Made by a program: the position numbers and the translations under genes
In this document: one piece after another, positions 51,472 to 61,533 of the stretch
How positions within the stretch are numbered: the first letter of the stretch is position 1
How the letters are laid out: every line of letters begins with the position of its first letter
The notes under the pieces: generated by a model
What the model saw: the letters and a program-made list of their open reading frames with translations, nothing else
The model's database searches: none
What the model was told of the DNA's origin: nothing
Source: Paenimyroides ummariense
Lineage (GTDB): Bacteria; Bacteroidota; Bacteroidia; Flavobacteriales; Flavobacteriaceae
Length of the DNA: 64,000 bases
Assembly: GCF_900115115.1 (NCBI RefSeq)
Contig: NZ_FOVI01000008.1
Location: forward strand, 1-64,000
Reading direction: 5' to 3'

Positions 51472-52188
51472 TTAAATTTCATCTAATTCATATCTCATCA
51501 ATTCAATTAATTCTTGAGTTTTTAAATTAGTTAAATTAGCTTTTAACTGCAATTCATTTTGATTTAAAAGAATTTGATTATCACTTTTGGATTCCATTAG
51601 AATGGGTAATTCTCTCATTGTTTTATTTGCTGTTTCAATAGAATCATGAAAGGCAATTTCTAACTCATTGAGTTTTTCAATTACTTTCTTACTTGCTATA
51701 AGCCTTATTGTATTAGTTTCTTGTCTAATACGATTTAACTCATTACTTCCTTCGAAAGTCATTTGTAATATTTGATTAGACATGTTAATTACAGATTCGT
51801 TTTGTTTTTCAAGATCATTTTCGGTAACAGCATTAATATAATCATTACTAAAAATTCCTAACACCTCACCTAATTTTCGAGTGTTCTTTATATTTGTATC
51901 ATGAGTAAATGAATCAATTAATTTAAAAAAATTAATATAACTATCTTTTTTACTTTCATATTGATATTTACGTTTTGTAATATCTAATTGATGATCTTTT
52001 TTTAAACTTTCTAACTCGCAATTAAATTCCGATTTAATTCTTTCCGTTTGAAAAATTAATTTTTCATTTTCTGAGATTGTAGCTTTTAACTTTCCTTTCT
52101 CTTGTAAGTAAGCTTTCAGAAAGATACCAATTATAGCAAGCAGAAATGCAATGATGTAAGGGGAAAGAGAAGACATTGTTTCAATCAT
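51472..52188 (-). CDS. Membrane-anchored coiled-coil protein
   Basis: One N-terminal transmembrane helix (residues 8-27, SPYIIAFLLAIIGIFLKAYL) is followed by about 200 residues that are almost fully helical with heptad-like Leu/Ile spacing and many Glu, Lys and Asn. No family is recognised. It could be a structural or toxin-shield type membrane protein. It stands alone next to the decayed fragment. Confidence 0.6.
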   Translation of the reverse strand: MIETMSSLSPYIIAFLLAIIGIFLKAYLQEKGKLKATISENEKLIFQTERIKSEFNCELESLKKDHQLDITKRKYQYESKKDSYINFFKLIDSFTHDTNIKNTRKLGEVLGIFSNDYINAVTENDLEKQNESVINMSNQILQMTFEGSNELNRIRQETNTIRLIASKKVIEKLNELEIAFHDSIETANKTMRELPILMESKSDNQILLNQNELQLKANLTNLKTQELIELMRYELDEI

Positions 52189-52282
52189 AAATATTTTTCA
52201 AAAACCTAAATATACAAAAAAATAGGAAAATCTATTCATCTTCAATAGTTATTGCTATTCAGAATGACAGATTTAGAACGCC

Positions 52283-53656
52283 TTACTTCACTATAATTTT
52301 TTGAGTATATATTTTAGTTTGATTCGATTTAATAGTTACAAAATATACACCGTTTTTTAAACCTGATATATCAATCGAATTGTTAGCATTTAAGTTTTTA
52401 TTCAAGATTATCCTTCCTTCTAAAGTTATAAATTCGGCATTTAGATTTTCATTTTCTATACCTTCTACATAAATTTTATTAGATGCCGGATTAGGGTAAA
52501 TTTTTATTTTGTTTTGATTATCAATATCTTCAATACTAGCGTTTGGTGCAGTAATTTTATAAATTGTTCCATTTTGAGCTGATGCGACATATAATTCATT
52601 TTGAAAGTCTACTCCAAAAGTTGTAAAGGCAACATTAGAAAAAGTGGAGCTCCACGTAATAGTATTGTTCGCATCCATTGTTCCAATTTGATTGGCACAA
52701 TAATCTGAAAAAAAGTAAAGTCCTGCTAAAGAAGGATATGTTGCACCACGGTAAACATAGCCACCTGTTATAGAACAATAAATACCAGCCAAACTATAAG
52801 TAGCAACAGGAAAGGTCATGGTGGTTGCAGCAGCACAACCTGTAGTATTGTACGGATCGTTCCCTTCATAACATCGCCAACCGTAATTAACACCAGCTTG
52901 AGTTGCAGCAACCTTATTAATTTCTTCTGAATTATTTTGTCCCACATCGGCAATCAGTACATTTCCTGTTAACGTATCAAAAGAAAAGCGCCAAGGATTT
53001 CGCAATCCGTATGCCCAAATTTCATCTAATTGTGTAGCTGTTCCTGTAAAAGGATTGTCACTTGGAATTGTATAGCCTGTAGTTCCGTTTACATTTATAC
53101 GTAACATTTTACCTAAATGAGAACTTAAATTTTGAGCATTGTTCTGTGGGTCGCCACCGCTACCACCATCGCCCGTTGCAATCCATAAATAACCATCGGG
53201 ACCAAATTTTAAGCATCCACCGTTGTGATTTGAAAATGATTTGGATATACTCATTAAAACTTCTTCGGAATTTACATTGGCAACATCGGGGTTTGTAGTA
53301 CTAACCGTATATTTTGAAATAGTGATATTACCTGTACCAATTGCATTGTAATAGACATACAATCGTCCGTTAGTGGCGTATTGCGGGTGAAAAGCCAAAC
53401 CTAAAAGACCTTGTTCACCGCTATTTAAAACTTTAGAACTAATATCAAGAAAGTTTGTGGTATTAACAGTTCCATTTGATTGCGCAATTCGGATAATTCC
53501 GTTTTGTTGAACGATGAATAACCGAGAATCGCCCGCATGAGCAATATCAACCGGGCTAGTAAAACCAGTGGCAAAACTTTGTAAATTGAAGGTTTGTGCA
53601 AATAAAAACGGTGATATTATAAAACAAATTATAAGTATAATCTTTTTCATAGCCAT
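52283..53656 (-). CDS. Secreted PQQ-dependent sugar dehydrogenase-like protein with type A T9SS sorting domain
   Basis: A signal peptide (ending LFAQ) precedes a six-bladed propeller of the soluble glucose/sorbosone dehydrogenase type: HAGDSRLFIVQQNGII, GLLGLAFHPQYATNG, ATGDGGSGGDPQNNAQNLSS, ADVGQNNSEEIN and GWRCYEG. The C-terminus (residues 385-457) is a type A sorting domain with IYPNPASNKIYVEGIE and a last KIIVK. It would be exported by the type IX system. Substrate unknown. Confidence 0.88.
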   Translation of the reverse strand: MAMKKIILIICFIISPFLFAQTFNLQSFATGFTSPVDIAHAGDSRLFIVQQNGIIRIAQSNGTVNTTNFLDISSKVLNSGEQGLLGLAFHPQYATNGRLYVYYNAIGTGNITISKYTVSTTNPDVANVNSEEVLMSISKSFSNHNGGCLKFGPDGYLWIATGDGGSGGDPQNNAQNLSSHLGKMLRINVNGTTGYTIPSDNPFTGTATQLDEIWAYGLRNPWRFSFDTLTGNVLIADVGQNNSEEINKVAATQAGVNYGWRCYEGNDPYNTTGCAAATTMTFPVATYSLAGIYCSITGGYVYRGATYPSLAGLYFFSDYCANQIGTMDANNTITWSSTFSNVAFTTFGVDFQNELYVASAQNGTIYKITAPNASIEDIDNQNKIKIYPNPASNKIYVEGIENENLNAEFITLEGRIILNKNLNANNSIDISGLKNGVYFVTIKSNQTKIYTQKIIVK

Positions 53657-53802
53657 ATATTTTATATATTTCTATAAATTTAGTAAAAATTAAAAATGAT
53701 TACACATTATTTAAAATATTAAATATTATATCGATATTTATTTTGCTTTAATTAGAAAATTTCAGATATTATACTTAAAAACGAAATAAAAAAAGAGAAA
53801 AT

Positions 53803-54402
53803 CTATTCCTCTTCGTTATCGTACTCATCGTCGTCGAAATCATCGTCATCTTCGGTTTCTTCTTGTTCGTATTCAAAAAACGAAAAAATAGAACCACCGT
53901 ATTTTCTGCTGTTGCTAAAATGTTCTAAATGCTCCATTTTTGTTTGGGTAGAATGTTCAATAATTAGTAAACCATCGTCTTCTAACAATTCATTTTCAAA
54001 AATCATCTGATAAATCTTATCAAACTGTTCCTGAGAAAAATCGTAAGGCGGATCGGCAAAAATAATATCGTATTTAATTTTACTGCGTTCTAAAAACTTG
54101 TAAACATCACTTTTAATCGCTGTGATATCCATATCGAACTCTTGCGCTGTTTTCTTAATAAAATTCACACAGCCAAAATCAGCATCAACACACGTAATAG
54201 GTTCGGCACCGCGCGATGCAAATTCGTAGCTAATGTTACCCGTTCCGGCAAACAAATCCAAAACCTTTAATTCGTGAAACGAAAACTGATGATTTAATAT
54301 ATTAAAAAGTGCCTCTTTGCTTAAGTCGGTTGTTGGGCGAACAGGTAAATTTTTTGGAGCGGTTATGCGTCGGCCTTTAAATTTTCCAGAAACTATTCTC
54401 AT
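53803..54402 (-). CDS. rsmD: 16S rRNA (guanine-966 N2)-methyltransferase
   Basis: RsmD methylates G966 in 16S rRNA. Signatures: MRIVSGKFKGRRITAPKNLPVRPTTD, LDLFAGTGNISYEFASRGA for SAM, and the FADPPYDF catalytic motif. The C-terminal 25 residues form a very acidic tail (EEYEQEETEDDDDFDDDEYD and four more) that is not part of the enzyme core. It overlaps the DUF3822 gene by 4 nt (ATGA), a conserved pairing in Bacteroidota. Confidence 0.95.
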   Translation of the reverse strand: MRIVSGKFKGRRITAPKNLPVRPTTDLSKEALFNILNHQFSFHELKVLDLFAGTGNISYEFASRGAEPITCVDADFGCVNFIKKTAQEFDMDITAIKSDVYKFLERSKIKYDIIFADPPYDFSQEQFDKIYQMIFENELLEDDGLLIIEHSTQTKMEHLEHFSNSRKYGGSIFSFFEYEQEETEDDDDFDDDEYDNEEE

Positions 54403-55190
54403 GCGTGTAATAAAATGTAATGTTGTTGTAATTGTTCGTTGGTTACCGATAGTGTTTGCGCAATGGTTTTTAAATCAGCAACTTCTACATTGCGAATAAA
54501 TTTATAGGTAATTTGGTATAAATTACTTTCTTTGGTGCAGTTACCAACAATTTTTACAAGTTGCTTTTGCGGATCTAACTGTAATTGTTCAAACACAAAA
54601 AGCAGGTAATAAATAAAATCTTCTTGAGTTTGATATTCGTAACTATTAAAAAGCAACAGTTTTTTGTTTTGCAGTAAAACTACTTCAAAATGCGTATCGG
54701 CAACGTGCACAAAAAATTCTACTTGATTGTTGTTTGCAGATTTATTTAAAAAATGCTGCACCAAACCGGTGTTTATATGCTGAAAATTAAAGCTTCCAAA
54801 AACATCTAAAAAATAATTGTTAAAGGCAACATACGGCACATAAATATTTTCCATTTGATGTTGCGTTAACGAATCAAAATCAAAATAATCGGTTGGGAAA
54901 ACCTTTGTGTTGTACTGCAAATAACTTCCTAAAGCAGTTTCATCAAACAAAGCCGTTGGTACAAAAGTATTTAAGTTGTTATCGTGCAAAACCAGCACAT
55001 CGCTAAAACCGGTTTGCAGTGCTTCTTCCTTATCAAAAAAAACATCTAACTGCTGTTCAATGGTTTTGTATTGATCTAAAGCAAACGATTTAAACTGAAT
55101 AACCTGGTTGTTTACCTGATTTTTAACGCAGTAACTAAAGTTTTGTAACGATACTTGTATGTATAATTTTTGAAACGATTCGTTAGTCAT
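54399..55190 (-). CDS. DUF3822 family protein
   Basis: The protein is 263 aa without a signal peptide. It is recognised as DUF3822 by its position before rsmD and by LYIQVSLQNFSYCVKN, ALGSYLQYNTKVFPTDYFDF and LLLFNSYEYQTQEDFIYYLL. Its predicted fold is actin-like. The role is unknown; the coupling suggests a link to ribosome assembly. Confidence 0.85.
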   Translation of the reverse strand: MTNESFQKLYIQVSLQNFSYCVKNQVNNQVIQFKSFALDQYKTIEQQLDVFFDKEEALQTGFSDVLVLHDNNLNTFVPTALFDETALGSYLQYNTKVFPTDYFDFDSLTQHQMENIYVPYVAFNNYFLDVFGSFNFQHINTGLVQHFLNKSANNNQVEFFVHVADTHFEVVLLQNKKLLLFNSYEYQTQEDFIYYLLFVFEQLQLDPQKQLVKIVGNCTKESNLYQITYKFIRNVEVADLKTIAQTLSVTNEQLQQHYILLHA

Positions 55191-55269
55191 AAATCATAAA
55201 ATGTATAAGAATCAAAAGTACAATTTTTTTGCTGATTAATAGTATCTTTGTGAAAACGCTACCAGATAA

Positions 55270-56694
55270 ATGACCATTACCGAATTTTACCTTCACATAA
55301 AAAATAGCTTTCCGTTTAACGTTACCTTAAAACAGGATGTCTTTTTAAAAAAGATTTCGCAATTTATTTTAAGCGAAAATCAAGACGAAGTTTTTGTTTT
55401 AAAAGGATACGCCGGTACAGGTAAAACCACGTTATTGTCAAATTTGGTCAATCAGTTGCCGCTGATAAACAAAAAATACGTTATGTTGGCGCCAACCGGT
55501 AGGGCTGCAAAAGTAATATCAAATTATGCCAAACAGCCGGCATTTACCATTCACAAAAAAATCTATTATCCTAAAAAAGATAAAAACTCGGGCATGGCAT
55601 TTACCATGCAGGCTAACAAACATAAAAATACCATTTTTATTGTCGATGAATCGTCTATGATTTCCGATAATGTGACTGATGCTACCATGTACACACATGG
55701 TTCGTTGTTAGACGATTTAATGTATTATGTGTATTCCGGACAAAATTGCAAACTGATTATTGTAGGCGATACCGCGCAGTTACCACCTGTTGGAATGGAT
55801 GAAAGCCCGGCTTTGAATGAAAGTAAATTGGCATTGAATTATCACATGAAAGTCGATTTTATTGAATTGACCGAAGTAATGCGTCAGGAAGAAGATTCGG
55901 GTATTTTGTACAATGCCACCGAATTGCGCGAACAGCTGCAACAAGAATTCTATGATTTTTTTGAGTTCGATGTAAAACCATTTAAAGACATTGTGCGTTT
56001 GCAAGATGGATACGAAACATTAGATGCCATTCACGATGCGTATTCTAAAAAAGGATCCGAAGAAACCATTTTTATTGTTCGATCTAACAAACGCGCCAAC
56101 CAATACAATCAACAAATTAGAACGCGGATTTTAGACAACGAAAGCGAAATTAGTGCCGGCGATTACATAATGGTGGTGAAAAATAATTACTTTTGGTTGA
56201 AAGATTCTAAAACAACCGATTTTATTGCAAACGGAGATATTTTAGAAATTTTGCAGATTTACAAGCACCATGAATTGTATGGTTTTAGGTTTGCATCGGT
56301 AAAAGTCCGCATGATTGATTACCCCGATATGTTGCCTTTTGATACCATTGTTTTGTTGGATACACTGCATTCCGAATCGGCAAGTTTAACGTACGAACAA
56401 TCTAATAAACTGTATCAGGAAGTTTTATTGGATTATCAAGATGAAATAACGGCGTTCCGCAGAATGCAAAAAGTTAAGAATAACGAATATTTTAATGCCT
56501 TGCAGATTAAGTTTGCGTATGCAGTAACCTGTCATAAATCGCAAGGTGGACAATGGGATACCGTTTTTATTGAACAACCTTATTTGCCCGACGGCATTAG
56601 TAAAGATTATATGCGTTGGTTGTACACGGCATTAACACGCGCCAAAGAAAAAGTTTATTTAATAGGATTTAACGACGATTTTTTCAATGAATAG
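55270..56694 (+). CDS. RecD-like ATP-dependent DNA helicase
   Basis: A superfamily 1 helicase of the short RecD/Dda type: Walker [18 protein letters not shown] (about residue 45), VDESSM (Walker B, about 125), [21 protein letters not shown], and motifs V/VI ([31 protein letters not shown]). It is 474 aa, much shorter than RecD2. A role in repair or replication is likely. Its last 8 nt overlap kdsB. Confidence 0.9.
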   Translation: MTITEFYLHIKNSFPFNVTLKQDVFLKKISQFILSENQDEVFVLKGYAGTGKTTLLSNLVNQLPLINKKYVMLAPTGRAAKVISNYAKQPAFTIHKKIYYPKKDKNSGMAFTMQANKHKNTIFIVDESSMISDNVTDATMYTHGSLLDDLMYYVYSGQNCKLIIVGDTAQLPPVGMDESPALNESKLALNYHMKVDFIELTEVMRQEEDSGILYNATELREQLQQEFYDFFEFDVKPFKDIVRLQDGYETLDAIHDAYSKKGSEETIFIVRSNKRANQYNQQIRTRILDNESEISAGDYIMVVKNNYFWLKDSKTTDFIANGDILEILQIYKHHELYGFRFASVKVRMIDYPDMLPFDTIVLLDTLHSESASLTYEQSNKLYQEVLLDYQDEITAFRRMQKVKNNEYFNALQIKFAYAVTCHKSQGGQWDTVFIEQPYLPDGISKDYMRWLYTALTRAKEKVYLIGFNDDFFNE

Positions 56695-57424
56695 TTTAAA
56701 AATAATAGCAGTAATTCCGGCAAGGTATGCATCTACACGATTTCCAGCAAAATTGGTTCAAGATTTAGGCGGAAAACCCGTTGTGGTTCAAACATATTTG
56801 GCAACAGTTGCAACACAGTTGTTTGATGAGGTCTTGGTAGCAACCGATCATCAGATTATTTTCGATTTACTAAAAGAACACAACGTAAATGTGGTAATGA
56901 GTAGCGATTCTCATGAAAGCGGAAGCGACCGTATTGCAGAAGTTATTGAAAATATAAATTGCGATATTGTAGTAAATGTTCAAGGCGATGAACCTTTTGT
57001 AAACAAAGAAAATCTACAAAGTTTAATTGATATATTTAAGAAAGATATCGAACAAAAAATCGATTTGGCATCTTTAATGTTTGAAATTAATGATTTGGAA
57101 ACTATCAATAATCCCAATAACGTAAAAGTAGTCGTAGATCAAAACTTAAAAGCCTTGTATTTTTCCCGAGCAGCGATACCTTTTCCGCGCGATGGTAAAA
57201 GCTACGTTCCGTATTATCAGCACATAGGTGTTTATGCGTACAGAAAGCAAGCACTTTTAGATTTTACCAAATGGCAAATGAAAGGCTTAGAAGCTACCGA
57301 AAAATTAGAACAATTACGCTATCTGGAATACGGCAGAACCATACAAATGGTACTTACAAACCACACAGGTGTAGGTATTGATACCAAAGAAGATTTAGAT
57401 AAGGCACGGTTGCTTTGGGAATAA
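56687..57424 (+). CDS. kdsB: 3-deoxy-manno-octulosonate cytidylyltransferase
   Basis: KdsB activates Kdo as CMP-Kdo for lipopolysaccharide. Signatures: [65 protein letters not shown] and [11 protein letters not shown]. The length of 245 aa is standard. It is translationally coupled to the helicase gene. Confidence 0.97.
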   Translation: MNSLKIIAVIPARYASTRFPAKLVQDLGGKPVVVQTYLATVATQLFDEVLVATDHQIIFDLLKEHNVNVVMSSDSHESGSDRIAEVIENINCDIVVNVQGDEPFVNKENLQSLIDIFKKDIEQKIDLASLMFEINDLETINNPNNVKVVVDQNLKALYFSRAAIPFPRDGKSYVPYYQHIGVYAYRKQALLDFTKWQMKGLEATEKLEQLRYLEYGRTIQMVLTNHTGVGIDTKEDLDKARLLWE

Positions 57425-57437
57425 AAACCTTGAATTT

Positions 57438-57833
57438 TTATATTGTTACATAATAAACATCTGTTGTGTTACGCTTTACGTTTAAAACCTCAAAACCGCC
57501 TTCTTCTGGAATAATCTCAATCAAATCAAACATTTCGCAACTTTTAGGTAATCCTTTAAAAATCAGGGTAAATTCTAAAGGCTTATTAAACGGAATCAAT
57601 GTCCATTGTGGCGCAAAACTAATACCGTCTGCAAAAAGCAGTTTATATGTTTTACCTTTTTCTTTATCAATCAAATAAGTACTTTTCCAAATGCGTGCTG
57701 CATCACCTACATCCATTCCGTAAATAGAACAATGAACAATTACCTGCTGCTCTTCATCTCTTAAAAGTAAAAGCTCGCTTTTCAATTCGCTACAGATTTC
57801 AACCTTTAAATCTTCTTCAAATGAAACACTCAT
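57438..57833 (-). CDS. Conserved hypothetical protein
   Basis: A 131-aa protein without signal peptide or helix, of beta-sheet type (VIVHCSIYGMDVGDAARIWKS, FAPQWTLIPFNKPLEFTLIF, VKRNTTDVYYVTI). I recognise no family. It is transcribed towards kdsB with 13 nt between the stops and no visible terminator. The composition fits the genome, so it is probably real. Confidence 0.7.
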   Translation of the reverse strand: MSVSFEEDLKVEICSELKSELLLLRDEEQQVIVHCSIYGMDVGDAARIWKSTYLIDKEKGKTYKLLFADGISFAPQWTLIPFNKPLEFTLIFKGLPKSCEMFDLIEIIPEEGGFEVLNVKRNTTDVYYVTI

Positions 57834-58061
57834 AATAAGTAAATAAAATACAAAAGTATAAAAAATGATTTTAAATTAATTTTCTATCATTTGTGAAGTT
57901 TTGATGCTTTTAAGCGATGTAATAAAATTTACTGCATTTAAAAAACATCTTACTTTTACAAATTGTGATTATTCAATCATAATTACAAATATTCGTTTCG
58001 TTACATCGTTTCTTTGGTTTTTGCTTTTGAAACTGGATGTAAGGGGAACGCCCGAAAAACA

Positions 58062-58091
58062 AAAAATCCCGCTAGTGAACTAACGGGATTT
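58062..58091 (-). terminator. Terminator of the PNGase F-like gene
   Basis: A stem of 12 pairs with one mismatch (AAATCCCGCTAG with CTAACGGGATTT) and a short loop lies about 20 nt past the stop. A residues to its left give a T tail on the minus strand. Confidence 0.8.
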
Positions 58092-58110
58092 AATTTATGT
58101 AGAGAAAATA

Positions 58111-59439
58111 TTAGTTTTTAACTATTTTTTCTGTTGTTTTTACTCCGTTTGCAAATTCAATATTTAAAATATAGGTACTTGCAGGTAAATTTTGTACGTT
58201 TAATGTTTTATTAGATCCATTCAACAATACTTTTCCGTTCAAATCAATTAAGGTTGTTTTCTTAACATCAACAGATGCGTTGATTGTAATTTGATCTGTT
58301 GTCGGGTTTGGAAAAACTACATAGTCAATTACATCTACCTCTTTGTTATTTAACAATGCGTTGTCTTTTGAATATATGAATGCCGATAAAAAGATCTCAT
58401 CATTACTGTTAGGAAATTTCCCTGTAGGAATACTTATTTTAAGGGAATGATTACCTGTAGCTACATTTCCTAATTGAATAATTCTGTTTGGTATTTTATC
58501 GCCCGGACACCAATTGTTCCAGCTTGCCCACCAAGCAGTAGACTGTACCGAACTACCATAAATTCCGTTGGGCTGGGTGTTGTACTTACGGAAAGGTTCG
58601 CAACTTAAACCTCCGGGAGTATATTTTAAAATTTCTACATCATCAAAATAAACCAAATGCTCTCTACGAACATACTCTTCACCACCAGTGTTAGCTCCGT
58701 GAGCAGAGGTTATAAGGTGTATGTGCGCATCAATTAAATCTTGATCTGTCGAAAAAGAAACCATTCTTGCTGCTGTTCCCGGGAAATCGCTATCAGTTGT
58801 TTTGTTTATACGTTTTCTACTCCATAATGGTTTTGGAAGGTAATCTTGAGCTACAGAAGTATTAACAGCAGAGGTAAAATTTACGGTACCTTGAAAAACA
58901 TCTTCTCTTCCTGCACATCCCGGTATTTCTTTATGCGCTGCATAAGGAACACCAAACAAGAAAAACTCCACCCAAATATCATTATTCTGTAGAAAAGTAG
59001 CATCTTTAAAAATACCAATTAAGTGATTTAAATCGTACTGATAAGTAACTTCATTAGGTGCTACATTCATATTCATAAATGGCGTAATGTATCTACCAAT
59101 TTCTATTGTCTTTTTGTTAGGCGAGGTGATATTTTCTCCTGTTGGAACAAATGAAAAGAACACACCACCTTGACGATCGTAATTATCGCAAAGTGCGTTA
59201 ATCTTTACTTCTAATGAAAGCATATTGTTAAAACTTGCAATCTCTGTTGAAGTTATTTTTCGGGCATATCTTGAATTATCTAAACGAACAATTCCTGCAG
59301 GAGTCGCTGTTGTTTTTGTTGCTGCATAACCATCATAAAAAATAACATTATTAAAAGCATTTAACTGGTAATTTTGGGCAAGAGTATTTAAACTAACTGT
59401 TAAACAAATTAGAGAAAATAAAAAGTACTTTTTTATCAT
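58111..59439 (-). CDS. Secreted PNGase F-like peptide:N-glycosidase with type A T9SS sorting domain
   Basis: A signal peptide (ending NTLAQ) precedes a two-domain region resembling Elizabethkingia PNGase F (N-glycanase N and C domains). Matching stretches: NALCDNYDRQGGVFF against the region of catalytic Asp60 (here Asp88), TIEIGRYITPF, WVEFFLFG against Glu118 (here Glu158), TGGEEYV against Glu206 (here Glu254 or 255), and NNWCPGDKIP. PNGase F removes whole N-glycans from asparagine. The C-terminus (residues 365-442) is a T9SS type A sorting domain (VFPNPTTDQITINAS). The alignment is by eye, but several separate motifs agree. Confidence 0.8.
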   Translation of the reverse strand: MIKKYFLFSLICLTVSLNTLAQNYQLNAFNNVIFYDGYAATKTTATPAGIVRLDNSRYARKITSTEIASFNNMLSLEVKINALCDNYDRQGGVFFSFVPTGENITSPNKKTIEIGRYITPFMNMNVAPNEVTYQYDLNHLIGIFKDATFLQNNDIWVEFFLFGVPYAAHKEIPGCAGREDVFQGTVNFTSAVNTSVAQDYLPKPLWSRKRINKTTDSDFPGTAARMVSFSTDQDLIDAHIHLITSAHGANTGGEEYVRREHLVYFDDVEILKYTPGGLSCEPFRKYNTQPNGIYGSSVQSTAWWASWNNWCPGDKIPNRIIQLGNVATGNHSLKISIPTGKFPNSNDEIFLSAFIYSKDNALLNNKEVDVIDYVVFPNPTTDQITINASVDVKKTTLIDLNGKVLLNGSNKTLNVQNLPASTYILNIEFANGVKTTEKIVKN

Positions 59440-59586
59440 ATTTTAATTACTTATATTTAATTTTCTAAAATTATAAAAAAAATATAAGCCAATTAATTAT
59501 CGCTTTATATTTAATCATTTCTAACGCATTTTTACAAATAATAAAAAACAACAATTACCATTAAATTGATTTATAGCACCTCCTAA

Positions 59587-60294
59587 ATGAAAACATTTAT
59601 TAGCGATATTTCCGGAAAAGAATTCTCTATTGATGAAATGGTTAAAGCGAAAACCATTCGAAAATCTATTTTTGATTTTATAAAAAAGGAACATAACTTG
59701 TTCGACGAAAATGCGGAACTATCAATTGATGAATTGAATTTTTACCGACAAAGATTTATTTCAGAAAAACTTGTAAATGAAGTTGGCGAATTGAACGACT
59801 TAAAAAAGCAGGTGGTTGATTCTATTTCCAAATCGGAATTAATTAGCGATGAATCATTAAAAAGTGACACGAAAAAGGACGCTATTGGAGAAAAAATAGC
59901 CGATAAAGTTGCCGATTTTGGTGGAAGTTGGACTTTTATTTTATCATTTGTTTTTTTTCTATTACTATGGATTGGAGTAAATGCTTTTATTTTTATGAAT
60001 AAAGGTTTTGATCCGTATCCGTTTATACTTTTAAATTTAATTCTTTCGTGTGTTGCGGCTTTACAGGCTCCAATAATTATGATGTCTCAAAACCGACAAG
60101 AAGCCAAGGATCGAGAGCGTGCCAAGAATGATTACATGGTAAATTTAAAATCGGAATTAGAAATTAGAATTCTTCATGAAAAAATAGATCATTTAATAAT
60201 GCATCAACAACAAGAATTAATGGAAATACAAAAAGTTCAAACCGAATTGATGCACACTATTTTAGAAGAAATAAAGAAAGATAAAAAACTGTAA
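59587..60294 (+). CDS. DUF1003 membrane protein
   Basis: A cytoplasmic N-terminal part (residues 1-100) is followed by the DUF1003 core with two helices (about 117-137 and 148-168): DFGGSWTFILSFVFFLLLWIG and DPYPFILLNLILSCVAALQAP, then the conserved IIMMSQNRQEAKDRERAKNDY. A coiled-coil tail (residues 180-235) follows. It is 235 aa. Its function is unknown. Confidence 0.9.
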   Translation: MKTFISDISGKEFSIDEMVKAKTIRKSIFDFIKKEHNLFDENAELSIDELNFYRQRFISEKLVNEVGELNDLKKQVVDSISKSELISDESLKSDTKKDAIGEKIADKVADFGGSWTFILSFVFFLLLWIGVNAFIFMNKGFDPYPFILLNLILSCVAALQAPIIMMSQNRQEAKDRERAKNDYMVNLKSELEIRILHEKIDHLIMHQQQELMEIQKVQTELMHTILEEIKKDKKL

Positions 60295-60302
60295 AAACAA
60301 AA

Positions 60303-60327
60303 AAAACTCATCTTTATGATGAGTTTT
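60303..60327 (+). terminator. Terminator of the DUF1003 gene
   Basis: A perfect 10-bp stem (AAAACTCATC with GATGAGTTTT) with a 5-nt loop is followed by CTTTT. It lies 8 nt past the stop. Confidence 0.82.
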
Positions 60328-60355
60328 CTTTTAACTATATAACTAAATAAAAAAA

Positions 60356-61405
60356 CTACAAAATTAGCATGGCATCGCCATACGAATAAAATTTATATCC
60401 TTCTTTAACTGCTTCGTCGTAAGCTTTCATCATTAAATCGTGACCTGTAAATGCAGAAATCATCATTAATAACGTCGATTTTGGCATGTGAAAATTAGTA
60501 ATCATACAATCTGCAATGCTGAAATCGTATGGAGGGAAAATGAATTTATTTGTCCAACCTTCGTAAGGATTTAATGTGTGGTTTGATGAAACCGAACTTT
60601 CTAACGCACGCATTGACGTAGTTCCCACAGCACAAATTTTATTTTTGTTTGCCTTTGCTTTGTTAACAACATCGCATGCTTCTTGAGTAATAATTAACTC
60701 TTCAGAGTCCATTTTGTGTTTAGATAAATCTTCAACCTCAACCGGATTAAAAGTTCCTAAACCAATATGTAAAGTGATTTTTGCAAAATCTACACCTTTA
60801 ATTTCCAAACGCTTTAATAAGTGTTTAGAGAAGTGCAAACCTGCAGTTGGTGCTGCAACAGCCCCTTCTTCGGTAGCATAAATTGTTTGGTAACGATCTT
60901 CGTCTTCCGGAGTAACATCGCGGTTAATATATTTAGGAATCGGCGTTTCACCCAATTCGCGTAATTTTAAACGAAATTCTTCGTAAGATCCATCATACAA
61001 AAAGCGTAACGTACGTCCGCGTGATGTGGTGTTATCAATAACTTCGGCAACTAAAGAATCATCGTCACCAAAATATAATTTGTTACCTATACGGATTTTT
61101 CTTGCTGGATCTACCAAAACATCCCATAAACGTTGTTCTGAATTTAGTTCGCGCAACAAGAAAACCTCGATACGGGCACCGGTTTTTTCTTTATTACCAT
61201 ACAAACGTGCAGGAAAAACTTTGGTATTATTAAGCACCATCACATCGCCTTCATCGAAATAATCGATTAAATCTTTGAAAAACTTGTGTTCTATTGTACC
61301 TGTTTTACGGTTAACTACCATTAAACGAGATTCATCGCGATTTTCGGCAGGAAATTCTGCTAATAATTCGTTTGGTAAATTGAAATTAAAATTTGATAAC
61401 TTCAT
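60356..61405 (-). CDS. queA: S-adenosylmethionine:tRNA ribosyltransferase-isomerase
   Basis: QueA makes epoxyqueuosine in tRNA. Typical sequence: [75 protein letters not shown], and [13 protein letters not shown]. The length of 349 aa is normal. A clear promoter lies about 50 nt upstream. Confidence 0.97.
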   Translation of the reverse strand: MKLSNFNFNLPNELLAEFPAENRDESRLMVVNRKTGTIEHKFFKDLIDYFDEGDVMVLNNTKVFPARLYGNKEKTGARIEVFLLRELNSEQRLWDVLVDPARKIRIGNKLYFGDDDSLVAEVIDNTTSRGRTLRFLYDGSYEEFRLKLRELGETPIPKYINRDVTPEDEDRYQTIYATEEGAVAAPTAGLHFSKHLLKRLEIKGVDFAKITLHIGLGTFNPVEVEDLSKHKMDSEELIITQEACDVVNKAKANKNKICAVGTTSMRALESSVSSNHTLNPYEGWTNKFIFPPYDFSIADCMITNFHMPKSTLLMMISAFTGHDLMMKAYDEAVKEGYKFYSYGDAMLIL

Positions 61406-61455
61406 ATAAATAAAGATCCATTAAATTGTTTTTCTTAATCAAAAAATTAAGCTTG

Positions 61456-61487
61456 CAAATATACGATTTGAAAGCAGGGGTTGTCAA
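61456..61487 (-). promoter_or_regulatory. Promoter of queA
   Basis: On the minus strand TTG (61487-61485) and TATATTTG (61463-61456) are 21 nt apart, matching the flavobacterial consensus. Confidence 0.65.
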
Positions 61488-61533
61488 GTAAATAATCGTT
61501 TATTTTAAAACATAAACATTAAATCACTAAATA

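Noticed and set aside
57901..58083. A 60-codon plus-strand frame (MMLLSDVIKFTAF…)
   Set aside because: It has phenylalanine- and leucine-rich low-complexity sequence and no family match, and it overlaps a hairpin and a terminator. It is probably chance.
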